This document shows positions 12,837 through 24,036 of a stretch of 64,000 nt of DNA, piece after piece. This DNA is from Orbilia blumenaviensis. Lineage: Eukaryota > Ascomycota > Orbiliomycetes > Orbiliales > Orbiliaceae. Both the position numbers and the translations under genes were made by a program. Positions within the stretch are counted from its first letter, which is position 1, and every line of letters begins with the position of its first letter. The stretch lies in assembly GCA_036872755.1 (NCBI GenBank), contig JAVHNS010000013.1:1302001-1366000 (forward strand). Reading direction: 5' to 3'. Below the pieces are notes generated by a model, which saw nothing but the letters and a program-made list of their open reading frames with translations, was not told the origin of the DNA and ran no database searches.

Positions 12837-15800
12837 TTTATGCTAGCATCAGGGATATATGGTAGCTTAAAATGCCACAATGTATATAGCTTCGAGGACT
12901 CGATAATAGTCCAGAAAGCTGAAATGTCCACGTTCTTGTATGGAGATGTAGGATGCAGATGCCATTATGATTCGCTCGGTTGAAGCGACTAAAGCCTTTG
13001 GACCCTGACAAAGCCAACACAAAGTGCTTCCAGCAGTCTAGCCCATCTAGCCCATGCATTGCATTGGCCAAGATGATTTCTTCTACTCCATTCGATACTC
13101 GGAGTCGCCGTAACCAGTCCAGTGATACAATTTCCCGACTACTTGAAGATAACTAGTTGCTTAAGTATCACGAGATCTTCCTTGCATCTGCAGAAATATG
13201 TATGTACCTGTCATTTTATCTGAAGTCCAATTGACTCACGTAGCTAGTTCCAGAGGGGTCAACCGGGTCAACGCCACTGAACTCGACTTACCATCATTGG
13301 TAACTGGGGAGAAAACCCCCCCGGAAGTATTTTTCCTAGTGCGAGGGCTCGAAGCTCTGGGGCCTAACAGGTCTAGCAACTTGAAGTGTAAATAGCTAGC
13401 TTCCCTTTCCTGTAAGGCATATTTGTATTTTTTTGATCAGTAAGAGACCCCGATATCAGGGTCTGGACCCGGAAATAAGCGTCTGAATCACGTTTTCGCC
13501 TTGCTCCGGAACACTGTCGGCAGAACGCACTGTTTGAGCTGTGCCATAAAATAAGCTTAAAAATACAACTCCAAATCATATTTTGTGGCTACGTGGGTCT
13601 CAATATAAAAATATTCTTCACAAGCCAGACATAGAGTACAATACAGGCATAGTTTCTATATTCGACTACATTTTACTAACACACCTGCGTGTGCTTGGCC
13701 ATCGTTCGTGCACCAAAACTGCCACAGCCGCATTTTCGCCCTTTTATTCGTTTGGAAAGGTGTGCACGTATGCGGAGGACCGTCCTTTGCGAATTTTTCC
13801 GTGATCCCCACATGTCAGCAGGAGCCGCACCTAGTATTTGATATGGAACCCTGTTGATGCACTTGATTGGTTCTAATGCTTCTGAGCAAGAGGCACAGAG
13901 ACTTGAGTAGAACCGCACTGGGATTCACTCTTTGTCATCTAACCTTCTTTGTGGGGTTCTATACAGAAAGATGTGCAGTAGCGGGATGTAGCCTACATGA
14001 CTTGGCGCTTGTTTCTAGTCTAACGGTGAATGTAGCTGTGCTGGGGTCCCGTTGATTTGCTCCGTTAGCTACGTTAACTAGTATAGCATACTTTGGTGCT
14101 GAGCCTCTTGACTTTCTATCTTGGGATCTTTGGTGCATATGTGGACCCGCCTTGGGGACATGCATGCGGTGTTCGACAGTGCCATAGATCTATAACTTAT
14201 CAGGCTAGATGGCGCCAAAGTCCGTGTAGATGATTGCGGGGGGTTACCACCATCCCGGGTCCTGGGGCTAACTGATATATACCGGTATCCCGGGCCACTG
14301 CACGACCCCCCATCTCGAGGCCCAGTATCTAGGAACTGGGTCGACCCACCCTGGCGTCGGGAAGGTACCTCTTAGATGGCTCACAAAAGTATCCCCAACG
14401 ATCCCCCTTTCATACCTACTTACTCATTTACCCACGACTGCACTCAATGATTGGACGAATGCTTGTTGGGAAAACGGTTTCGAAATCTTGACCATGCGAA
14501 AATCCCTTTCAATATCGCTCTGTCCTTCCGATAATCCCCTCCTTGTCCAACCTGACACATAACCTCCCGTTCTCTTCGAAATGTTAAGGGGAAGGTTGTT
14601 TAGATTGTCCTACATGGATATCAACTGGATAGGAGAATTTAACTCTGGCCTATACACGTACGCATATAGAGCTTTGACAGGTCGGTACCATGCATGGGGT
14701 CTGTGTGGATATGCGTGCCTGCATACAGGACGACAGGTCTGAGGCTCTTGCCGTGTCGCTATTTGTGCCGACGTGCATCCGTCTAACTTGCTATATTACC
14801 CCCCTTTTTCCTCCTTTTCATTCTCTCTGAACGATGTCAGAACTAAATGATATTTTGACAAGGAACTACTCGATATTCATGTGAAGATTGGGGTTTACGC
14901 GAAGTAAACTTCATATTCGCTCATCTATCCCTTCTTTTGCCACGTTGTTTAGAAGACACTTCCAAGGTTCTTTTTTTTTTGCAAATCTGGATGGTCGATA
15001 GGGCGAGAATCGATTGATGACTAGGCCGTGCTATGCCATGGTGATGAATCCTGTCGGAACATTTGACTCGAAAAAAACAAATTTGCAAAAGAAAAATGGA
15101 AACTTGTTTTTGTGGAAGAATACTCGTATACTACCTGACGTGTACCATATCCTGACGCGAGATCACTTTTATGCCATGAGATCATTTAACGCCTTCTATA
15201 AACTTTGGATTAGGTTAAGTATATCGCGCAAGATTAATATTTTGCCGTGTTTCCGAATATTATTCTCCCTGGGATAACTACAGAAATTACAAGGGAAACT
15301 TCTATATTCTACAATTTCGAGTTCATGGTACTGGTTATTGCGCTTATGAACACGCCCTTTTGTTTTTAAAAAAAGGTAACACCGGGTACTATGGTGTGGT
15401 AAGCCATGGCGGTCGACGGTAGTTGGGCTTGCCTCAATTACCGAGCCGGTAAGAACGGGGGAAAAACTCATACTCTACATCTACAAAATCTGGAAATTTC
15501 CTATTAATGAAAAAGATTTTCGTCAAGCGTCGAGATAAAACAAACGAAAACCTGTTCTTCCTACCATACCCTATCGATCCCGATTTGTTTCATAAGAGTT
15601 TAAGGCATGCCGGTAAAATCGGCATTGTAGGTGGGAGCCTTGTTGAAGGTATTGTATATCATCTCCTGGTACCAGTACGTCTTTTCAGCGCAATGGTGAG
15701 ATTGATGGTTATACTTAATCATCAACTAATTGAATCTACACTCGACATCCCGGCCGGGAAAATGTAATTGAGCCGTAGAGGTGAGATGAGTATTGCAGAC

Positions 15801-16205
15801 GGAAGAACCCATATATGTGACCTGCAGCCTGGCTGCGGAAACGAGAGGTCTATAACGGCTATTGAGCATCAAACTAGTACTCTTAGTTGCAACTTGGACG
15901 ACTGTGCCCTATCCTCATATCGCCTTGTGGATCCACGTATTCTAGATAATCCCCACTCTCGTCGAACAATCAAACATCTGTACATGCGTTCCCTGACAGA
16001 GGATCATACTACTCCCTCGTTTAGGATTACACATTGTAGTAATCTCTTACGCCCCAAGATTACACATTTTGATTAAGTAAAATACGAAAAGCAAATAAGA
16101 AATTGCATTAAAAAGGGAGGAAACGCATAGTCTATGGGGTAATGAAGGAAACAACGAAAGCAATCATAGTATTACAAAAACGGTTCGTGAACTCCCTTGT
16201 AACAA

Positions 16206-17817
16206 TCACATTCCTGTACATATTCTGTCTTCCTGGCTGACAGAGCTTCCACAACCGTTGGCGCTCGGACTGGGGGCACCGTTGGCACTACCACACCTCA
16301 CCATTCTCATCCTGTTCTCTTGGTATTGCTGTACGCAGGGCGAGAAGATGAGTTTTCCAGTGAGCGTCTTTTCGATTGTTCTTACTGAAACGAATATCCA
16401 GAGAAGAAGAATTATCATCGTAAATATCTGAAGTTACGCGTAACATCATTAGCGATTATAACTCTGTGAATAAAAAACTAAGTTTGAAGACCAGAACTTA
16501 CCATAGTGAGAACTCTGAAGAAGGCGCTGGGTAGCTCTTTGGCAATTTGGTTCGTAGCGAGGACGAAGACGCCACCTGTAAGATTCTTGGTTAGAATACG
16601 TACTAGCGTTAAGTGTGGTGGACCGACGGTGAACCGTCGGCGAACAAGTATGACTCTTACCTGGGAAGACAAAACCCCAAAATCCTGTAATTGAAAAAGC
16701 GCGTAGATGTCAGTCTTTAGTTTTCCATAGTAACTACTTCATCCGCTTGTCTAAAAGGCGTGTTATAGAAACAAAATCCCCGATTACATTGCGAGACTTA
16801 CCCATATTGAACGGAAACTTCGTCCGCGTAATGCTCGCGACCGCGAAGAAGAGCCAAACGAGAGCAAATCCCCACATCACCAAAGCGACCGCGAACCCCA
16901 AGATGTAGAGAATTCCACCCGCCATAGCGTCTTTAACAGCCGGCAGAGTCCCAGTAATCGGCAACAAGAGGTTGGCGACTTCTCCTAGTTTCATTATACC
17001 AAAGGCACCGGATCCTAGAGGCCCGAGTGGGAGGAAGACGGAAACGATAACTTCTGGAGTCGGAAGATGGTGCAAAGCCAGTCGTTGAAAGTACATAACT
17101 AAAACAACCATGGCGAGAGGGACACCGCAGCCCCACAGAACATAGGAGGTTATGAGAGTCCAAAGAGCATGCGAAGGATGGCTCTCGATCATAGCCCCGG
17201 CAACTAAAGCACCTGAAGCTGCTGCAACAATCGGCGATACGATCGGCAGAAGCCAAGCAGCAGTCATAGTGCCTAACTTAGCTTCATGGATATGCATTCT
17301 ATATGAGCAGCTCTGTTAGTGTGGATTCCATAAGGACCTCGGGATACTGCGTTAGAACGTGGGATAAGGGACATACATCACGAATGGCATATACATGCAA
17401 CAGGCGCAAGATATCGCAACATCTATCCACCAGAGTACCCAAGCAAAAGTGAGCATGCCTCCACCCCAAGGCAGACAAACTAACAGAATCATGTTAATGA
17501 TCGTGCAGAGACCCATTGGAAAGGTTCCGATGAACAACGATTGAACCGGATGCTGGATCATAAACCCCCACAACCCCGGAAACATTGCATATCTCAGAAT
17601 CGATATCAAAGAAAACGAGAGGAAGAGGACTATATTGAGGCAGAATATGACAATGGCGATATATTGGATCCAGCGGGCGTTGTAGGGAAGGTCGTAAAGC
17701 AGGATAGAGACAATCCCTGTGCCCATAGTTATAGCAAACCACCTATGTCAACCCGATATCAGTACCATCTTTGAAACCTTTTCAGATCAAGCCTTCCACT
17801 ACTCTCCACTTAATCCG

Positions 17818-17877
<60 letters not shown>

Positions 17878-18197
17878 GGCAAACCAGGCGCTTGGAACGT
17901 GGGGATGATTCTGGACTTTTCTCACTGGGGAGCATGTGCGTTGGTTGCTTTCTAGTTGTTGCATTTTTTGCAAGTGTTGTTGACTGCCAGGACCTTGAGG
18001 CTTTACTTTACTTACGAAGGAGTAAAATGCAGGATGACTCGCCTCCATCCTCGGATATCTGCAATGCCACGACCTTTGCGGCCGGATTCTAATTCTTGTT
18101 GACCCGTCGAAGATTTCTCTGTTCTCAGCTGGCTGGCGATACGAGCAGCCTGAAGGTTGGCTTCAGACGGCCCAACGAATGTCGAGTAAGGGTCCAT
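16206..18197 (-). CDS. SSU1: Sulfite efflux pump, SSU1-type (TDT family)
   Basis: Plasma-membrane transporter of the tellurite-resistance/dicarboxylate (TDT) family, predicted to export sulfite. Exons, 5' to 3' on the minus strand: 18197-18016, 17742-17377, 17298-16802, 16684-16661, 16575-16502, 16427-16206. They give 454 aa, close to the usual SSU1 length of about 460. Family hallmarks are WFAITMGTGIVSILL (residues about 62-76), MTAAWLLPIVSPIVAAASG, FPFNMGFWGFVFPGGVF and TNQIAKELPSAFFRVL, with about ten hydrophobic segments. The splice phases rebuild these motifs exactly, including a 24-nt exon 4 that encodes FWGFVFP. Intron 1 (18015-17743) is long at 273 nt and contains a CT/T tract. The start is the ATG that opens MDPYSTFVG; the frame stays open upstream, so a longer N-terminus is possible. 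In yeast and dermatophytes the family gives sulfite tolerance and supports growth on cysteine-rich protein. No sulfur-metabolism neighbours are seen. Confidence 0.93.
17821..17877. repeat. (CT)15-T27 tract inside SSU1 intron 1
   Basis: About 15 CT dinucleotides followed by 27 T. Read on the coding (minus) strand this is an A run followed by (AG)n in the first intron of the sulfite pump gene. Confidence 0.9.
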
Positions 18198-19384
18198 GGC
18201 CGTCGGATTCGATTCTTCAAACTTTTTTGTGTTCGCAACACAAACTGCGTCCCCGGATCCCAGCCGCTGTTGCTGCAGGCTGTCAAGTTTTCGAAGCTGC
18301 AGGGGGACTGATTCGTTGAATGCAAAATGCAAAATACCGATGCAGGTGGGTGGGTGCGTTGATAATGGAGGTTGAAATAAAGACTCGAAGAATGTGATGG
18401 CAGGAATGAGGGCTAACTCAAGTTCGGATCCGCCCTCGATAATATATAGAAATCTGAGATGTAGCTCTCGCTGGTTGCTCTGTCTTAGTAAAGTTCCGAG
18501 CCCGTCAAGTTTTTCGTCCGATATGTTTCCATTAACGTTGAAAAGCACAGGTGCCCGCCGACGGAAGCTTAACTTGATTGAAAATTTTCCCTTTTAGAGG
18601 ACCAGAAATCACACTGCGCTGTCTAAGACAAAAAAAAAAAAAAAAGGGCCATGAACAGGTCATACGGCCACGGTTATATTATCACCACTACCACAAACAG
18701 AGCCTTTCGAGGTATTTCTGGATAAAGCAATATGACTCCACGGCCTAGGCCGGGGCTCGGAAGGCCTTGCCATCAACTAAACCAAGTTCAATGCCAACAT
18801 GGATGTGATGCCTTACGTAACTCGATCCGGCTCGGACCGTCTGCTCACATAACTTGAGATGGTGTCGCCGGAGGCATCGGCCGTTTCCCGTGAAACCATG
18901 GTTCTTATTTTATATCTCGAGCTCCTGATAGTATAGATAGTTAACATACACTTCGATCTATCATCACAACAGTCCCCCCATAAATCGGTACAAAGCCGTC
19001 CAGATTGTGTTTATTCTATTAGCACCAAGGCAAACAATAATTTTGTTTTTGTTCTTCGTTAAATAAAGTTTGAAGACGAATGCCAGCCAACCCTAACACC
19101 AATGCCAAAAAAAAGAAGTCATCCAGGACGTCAGTCCATAGGTAAAAAGTGGTATGGTAGGTAAGGAAGAAATGGAAATATAAAGAAAATAAACGGCGTA
19201 CAATATACCTCACCAAAAAAGAAAAAAGAAAAAGAAAAAGAAAAAAGAAGCTGAAATGGTTCAAATCACAGACGTTAGAAACGAAAAAAAAAAAAACAAT
19301 GGATACTCTTTACCCAATGCCTCATCGTATGCCGGGCTTCAAGCCTTTTCAAACCTGTGCCTCTATCCTCTATATCTATATCTC
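18198..19384. other. Intergenic: SSU1 promoter and zinc-finger gene 3' end
   Basis: Contains the upstream region of the minus-strand sulfite pump and the likely 3' UTR of the minus-strand ankyrin/zinc-finger gene. Several A runs (for example near 18629-18645) are present. No supportable coding region. Confidence 0.5.
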
Positions 19385-22300
19385 TCATTTCCGGATCAGA
19401 TAAAACGTTGTGATGGTTTCTTTAATCCCATTCCACCTAGTGTAATTGAGCTCATCCGCGAGCGCGTCAATACTATATATTCGCTCTTTGTTCGGGCTCA
19501 GGGTTTGTAAACACCACTCAGCCCATGAAAACTGAATGTCTGGGAAACCCTTTGCCATCCAAGTATCGAAATTTTGTCTTAATTCGTCAATATTGTCCAG
19601 ATGAAAGGGCCGCCATTGAGAACCTTGCGGCATCAGTCTGACTGCGATCTCATACTTTTTCCTTGGTGAGCTTGAACTGCTGGGAACATTGAATGACGAA
19701 CTTAAGAATGTATTCGTTAGAGAATTAGACGAGGGTGGGCGCACGAAACTCATTGCATCTACATCTGATATTTGGGTTATAGGTGTCGATATTTCTTGCG
19801 CTGTTGATAGAAGGGAGGATGGCCGCGATCCCATAGTCGATTTTGGATTCTTCGTTACATCTGTTTTGCTTACTTCAAGTTCTTTCCTCCAAGACGCAGC
19901 TATGGGACCGTCGAACGGTTGAGGTCTCGCATCGATAAACTTATTCGCTTCGCCCAAGGTAAGAACAGGAGAAGAAGCTAGGGCTGACGGCATTTGGAAG
20001 TTACCGCTGTTTGGAGGTAACATAGGAGGTTGTTGTTGGCTAGTTGGGTTAAGGTAAGGGTTTGCTGGACCTTGAGATGCTGGAGTAGTATTTGTTAGGT
20101 GTCTTCCAAATTGTTGCTGCTGATTGCTGGTTGTGGGACCGGGTAGGCTTCTAGGCGGGAAGGAAGGCAAGACACCTTTTGGATTCAGAGCTGGTGCTTT
20201 TCCATATTCCTCTGATGGGGGTTGGGTCAACCCCCCTTGCGTCACTGATATTGTGCCAATAGCGCTTCTGGGAAAGTTCTGTTGATAAGGAGCGTATCCT
20301 GTCTGAAGGGGAGGTTTCTGGGTAACTCCATTGAATGAAGGTACCCTTGGGTGTACCTGCCCCTGGGGAGGTCTGTTAGGCATAAAATTGGAAGCCTGTG
20401 GTATTGGAAGGTTAGAGGTTTGCGCCTGTGGACCAGGTCCCACGATCATTCCACGATGTGTGTGCACTTTAGGAATCGGAAAAGAGCCAACATAAGAAAG
20501 TGCCGGGTCGGGACTATCTCCTAGATTATTCCTTTGTTTTTGTTCGGTACTTGGTGTGCCCATGGCATCGATGGATCTGGGGTAGGTTGGGTCGTCTCCC
20601 GATGTGATATTGGTGGTTCTTCTCAGTACACGCGAAGGTGAGCCTTGAGGAAGACCGCTAAAAGCCATCCTAAGGAGTTCCTCAAAATTATCGTTCTGTG
20701 TGTTTCCCAGTGGTGCCCCGACCAAGCCTCCGCCAGCTACGGAATCCGAAGGCTCAAGTCTTGAGGGTGCAGGCCGGCGATGGGATAAACCTTACCAACA
20801 TAATTGATTAGAACTTGTCTCCATCGGGGTTCCTAGTGACGATGATTTGGACGACTTACCATTGGCACGAGTTCTAGCCTCATGGGCTCGACAAAAATTG
20901 AGTATACCATGCCAGCCCGAAACCTTTTTCTTATCATACAAGTCGGGGGCATTTGTACGTTTACCTTCAAAGTGATTCCGCTTCAAATGTTCCCTAAAAA
21001 ATGGTGGACATGTATTAGCACTCCTGCACATAAACACCCTGCAGCTATGAGGTCCTACACGTAATGCTTTGCGCATCTGCTCCAGACAGAATAAAAGAAG
21101 CGAAATAAAGGCATGCATAAAGATAGAGATGACAGAAAGACATCCTAAATATTCCTTGACTAAAGAATGCAACGGAAACAGCACTTACTTCAACCCACTT
21201 AAGTCTTTCCTACTAGTCTTTTCACATTTTGAATATTCTACTGCATCAATTAGGAAGAAGGGGCATCGGTATGGTGGACCACCACCGCCACCACTATCAA
21301 TTGCTTGTTTTTTATTTGGGGGCTCGGACGAATTGTCATCTTCGTCATCTTCGTCGCCCTTTTTACTTCCCCCCGGTGGCTGAACGCGCTTTTTACGCCC
21401 ATTTACGTGGTGGCCGCTCCCGACCATGAGGTTTGGTACACTGGTGGAGCCGCCTACGCTAGGTATACTACCGTCTTCACCACCATCGACATATTCGTGT
21501 GATATTTTGGTGGTATCGTGACGCCAAAGATTATCGTAATCACGCTCTGTATCATCTCCCTCTTCTTCATAAAGGGAATCGGAATCCGAATGGTAAGCCT
21601 CTCGGCATTCATCAACGTCGGATTCCGAGTCATAGGCGGAGCTGGTTTCCGAAGGAGAACTGTACGTGCCTTCTGCACATGTGCTAGAATATTCACCCTG
21701 GAGTTCTGTTATCGGAGATTTACATCCGACAATTTGGATTTCGGCTGGTCTCAGTGCTGGCATTCGAGAAGGTTTCCCGAAGGGCTCATCCGGACCTCGT
21801 ATAACAGGATCGTCGGGTTGGGAAAGGATGAAATAGTTTTGATTTGGGAATGACCGAAGCGCATCTAGCTGATGCCTTAGTTCCTTATATTTTTCTGTAA
21901 TGAACTCCCGTATTTCGTCATCGCCGTATCTGAGCGTCTCCCATATCGCGGTTGGGTAGCATTTAATGTCATGACGAAGGAAGCACCAAAGGATATCTTT
22001 CCTTCGGTACTTGACACAATAGGCGATAGCATTAGCGGGGAGTCGGGCGATAGTGGTGTTGGTGTTCTCTTTGAAGATATCGATGCCGCGTTCCAGCAGA
22101 TAACGGACCATATGCAGGTCATTATTCTTTACGGCATCATGTAGCCTTGTGTCTTCATGGCCTGGCGGTATCGATTGAATTAACTCGGTCGCAAATAATC
22201 TACGAGTTCCTAGTCGATACTTTGGTACTAAGCCTGAGGCATGTTCCTTAGGCTGGAGAGCCGATTTATTGGTAATAGGAGCGGTAGATTTCTGGTTCGT

Positions 22301-23467
22301 TTGTTCGGTGGGTGGAGCAGCCGCTTTGGGTTCCGGAATGCTGGATGGTTGGGATGTGAGGATATCTTGAGCATCCCGGTTGTTACAGTCAGGTTGTTCT
22401 TCCTCTATGTGTGTGATACGGGCCCTTTGAAGCTCGTCGGTACCAGATTCAAGACCCGTGGTTTCCGTATAAACCAGGACGGTTTTCGATGCCGAATTTT
22501 CTAGATGTGGGCTGGGTCTCTGGTCCTCAACAGCCGTTGGTTCCAGATAACCTCCAAGTTCGCTTGAAAGAAGCGAACCGGGTCCTTCACTGGCATTTTG
22601 CAGAGCAGATTTAGTGACAACGTTGGAGGCGGGGCGCTTTGGAATAGTTTCTGAGTGCAGCTGGGGAAAAATTAAGTTTTCGTCAACGATGCATACCCCT
22701 CTCACCGTCGTTTGTGGGTGTTGCAGCTGGGGAGCAGCAGCATCGGTCGGCTGCAGTGTTTTGAGGCTCAAGGAACCTTGGCCATCCCCAAGAAGCTCAT
22801 TAGCCGGGTGGAGCTGGGTGAGACCTGGTGAAAGTCCATCTGCGACAGGTTCTGAGCTCAGAGCAGACGGCTCTAGGACCGGGTTTGCATCGCTTGGTGA
22901 CTTTTCATCGCTGGGGTATTTTTCTGGGGAAGAGGTATTTCCGAGAATCTTTTGGACCAGCGTCTTTCGAAACTGGAAGTCCCTTGTCTGCAAAACCGCG
23001 GCAGCAACGACGCCTCTGATATCATCGCTCGATTGATAGTCTGCGCTCTTGCCAACGAGCGGTTTCCCAGCCTCGTAGATATAGATAGCGCACTCGAGCA
23101 GAGACTCTAGGTTATCTTGAGCTATAAGATATTGTTTCTCGTCGAAACTCGCATCAGGCGGTGGGAGCGTTTCCGAGAGCCATGTTTCTATTCTTTGTGA
23201 GAACGGTAGTGATTCGATGGGGAGGCCACTGTCAGGATCCGAGCCAGCAAAACGATATGTCTCGCTGGCAGCATCAATCGCGATATCGATGCGGTCGCGG
23301 TGTCCAACCGGTGCAGATAAATCATTCTCTGAAGACGAAGCCGAGTTGATTTTAGGTTGGGAGAAATGCTTCCGTAAAGTCCGAAGCTTGAAGGAGTCGC
23401 TGCCCTCAATTCGCTTCCTTTGAAAACCGAACAAGCTGTGTCTGACGAGATAAAGGAGGGCCTCCAT
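19385..23467 (-). CDS. Ankyrin-like and C2H2-type zinc finger protein
   Basis: Uncharacterised fungal protein of 1272 aa. Exons are 23467-21189, 20993-20860 and 20790-19385 with phase-matched GTAAGT introns. Residues about 434-530 form an ankyrin-like helical block (DTRLHDAVKNNDLHMVRYLL). Around the first splice junction (about 735-770) lies a C2H2-like finger of the long fungal type: YRCPFFLIDAVEYSKC, then KEHLKRNH, completed only when exons 1 and 2 are joined. The middle is acidic and Ser-rich, and exon 3 is Pro/Gln/Asn-rich and disordered. The last 90 residues, with WRPFHLDNIDELRQNFDTWM and WAEWCLQTL, look like a compact conserved domain. Homologous zinc-finger regions occur in many Pezizomycotina proteins of unknown role; a nuclear or signalling function is only a guess. 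Intron 2 ends in AAG, preceded by a CTAAT branch point; this junction is the least certain part of the model. Confidence 0.82.
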
Positions 23468-23647
23468 GGTGGTGGGGGGCTCTGCGCCTCCCGCCTGGAC
23501 AGCGTTTGCTTAATGTGCACCTAAGAACGTCAGAGATCTAAAATTCCGGCGTCATATGTGCATGCCAGGATTATGATGCTGCTGCGGCGAAGCTCGGTCA
23601 GTGGTGTCGTCGTGATATATCTCAACAACGGGAGAGGTCCTTGAAGA

Positions 23648-23671
23648 AAAGGTCAAGGTCAAGGTCAAGGT
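23648..23671. repeat. (AAGGTC)n short tandem repeat
   Basis: Three full AAGGTC units plus a partial one, about 180 nt upstream of the zinc-finger gene's start codon. Confidence 0.75.
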
Positions 23672-23825
23672 GGAAAGGTTTGGGAGCGTTAACGCTCTGA
23701 CGATAGGTACGTATCGCCGTGCCAGTTAAATTTTCAGGAAGGCAGTTACCTTTCTTAGAGCGAAGTTTCGAGTGCCGTTCGTTATTGTGAAGGATTTTTG
23801 TATTGGCTTCGAAGGTAGGTACCCT

Positions 23826-24036
23826 CATCCTGCCTCTACCTCTCTCCCTCTCTCCCTCTCTCCCTCTCTCCCTCTCCCTCTCTCCCTCTCTCCCTCTCTC
23901 TCTTCTCTTCTCTTCTCTTCTCTTTCCTCCCGGACGAACCAGCAGAGCCTGCTTAGTATCTGCGTTCCTTTTCTTTTTCTTCTTTTCTTTCTTCTTTTTT
24001 TCTTCTTTTTTTTCTTCTTTTTTTCTTTTTTTTTCG
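23826..24036. repeat. Polypyrimidine tract (CCCTCTCT and TTC/TTT units)
   Basis: About 100 nt of CCTCTCTCC-type repeats, then TCTTC repeats, a short non-repetitive gap, and T-rich TTTC repeats on the + strand. It yields long spurious open frames on both strands, all low-complexity. Confidence 0.9.

Larger units (their letters stand above)
6960..16205. other. 9 kb region without recognisable genes
   Basis: The first several hundred bases are T-rich and probably the 3' UTR of the bZIP gene. Beyond that, open frames on both strands are short (up to about 150 codons), overlap one another and show no domain motifs or convincing splice chains. A (GCA)n microsatellite lies near 9540-9558 and a 25-nt A run at 12812-12836. 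An 11-nt direct repeat (GATTACACATT) occurs near 16024 and 16061. I see no transposase, reverse transcriptase or clear terminal repeats, but decayed elements cannot be excluded by eye. Confidence 0.5.

Noticed and set aside
15507..15767. 86-codon plus-strand frame starting MKKIFVKRRDK
   Set aside because: No motif, no continuation by splicing and no neighbouring support. Its hydrophobic patches are not arranged as membrane segments of a known family.
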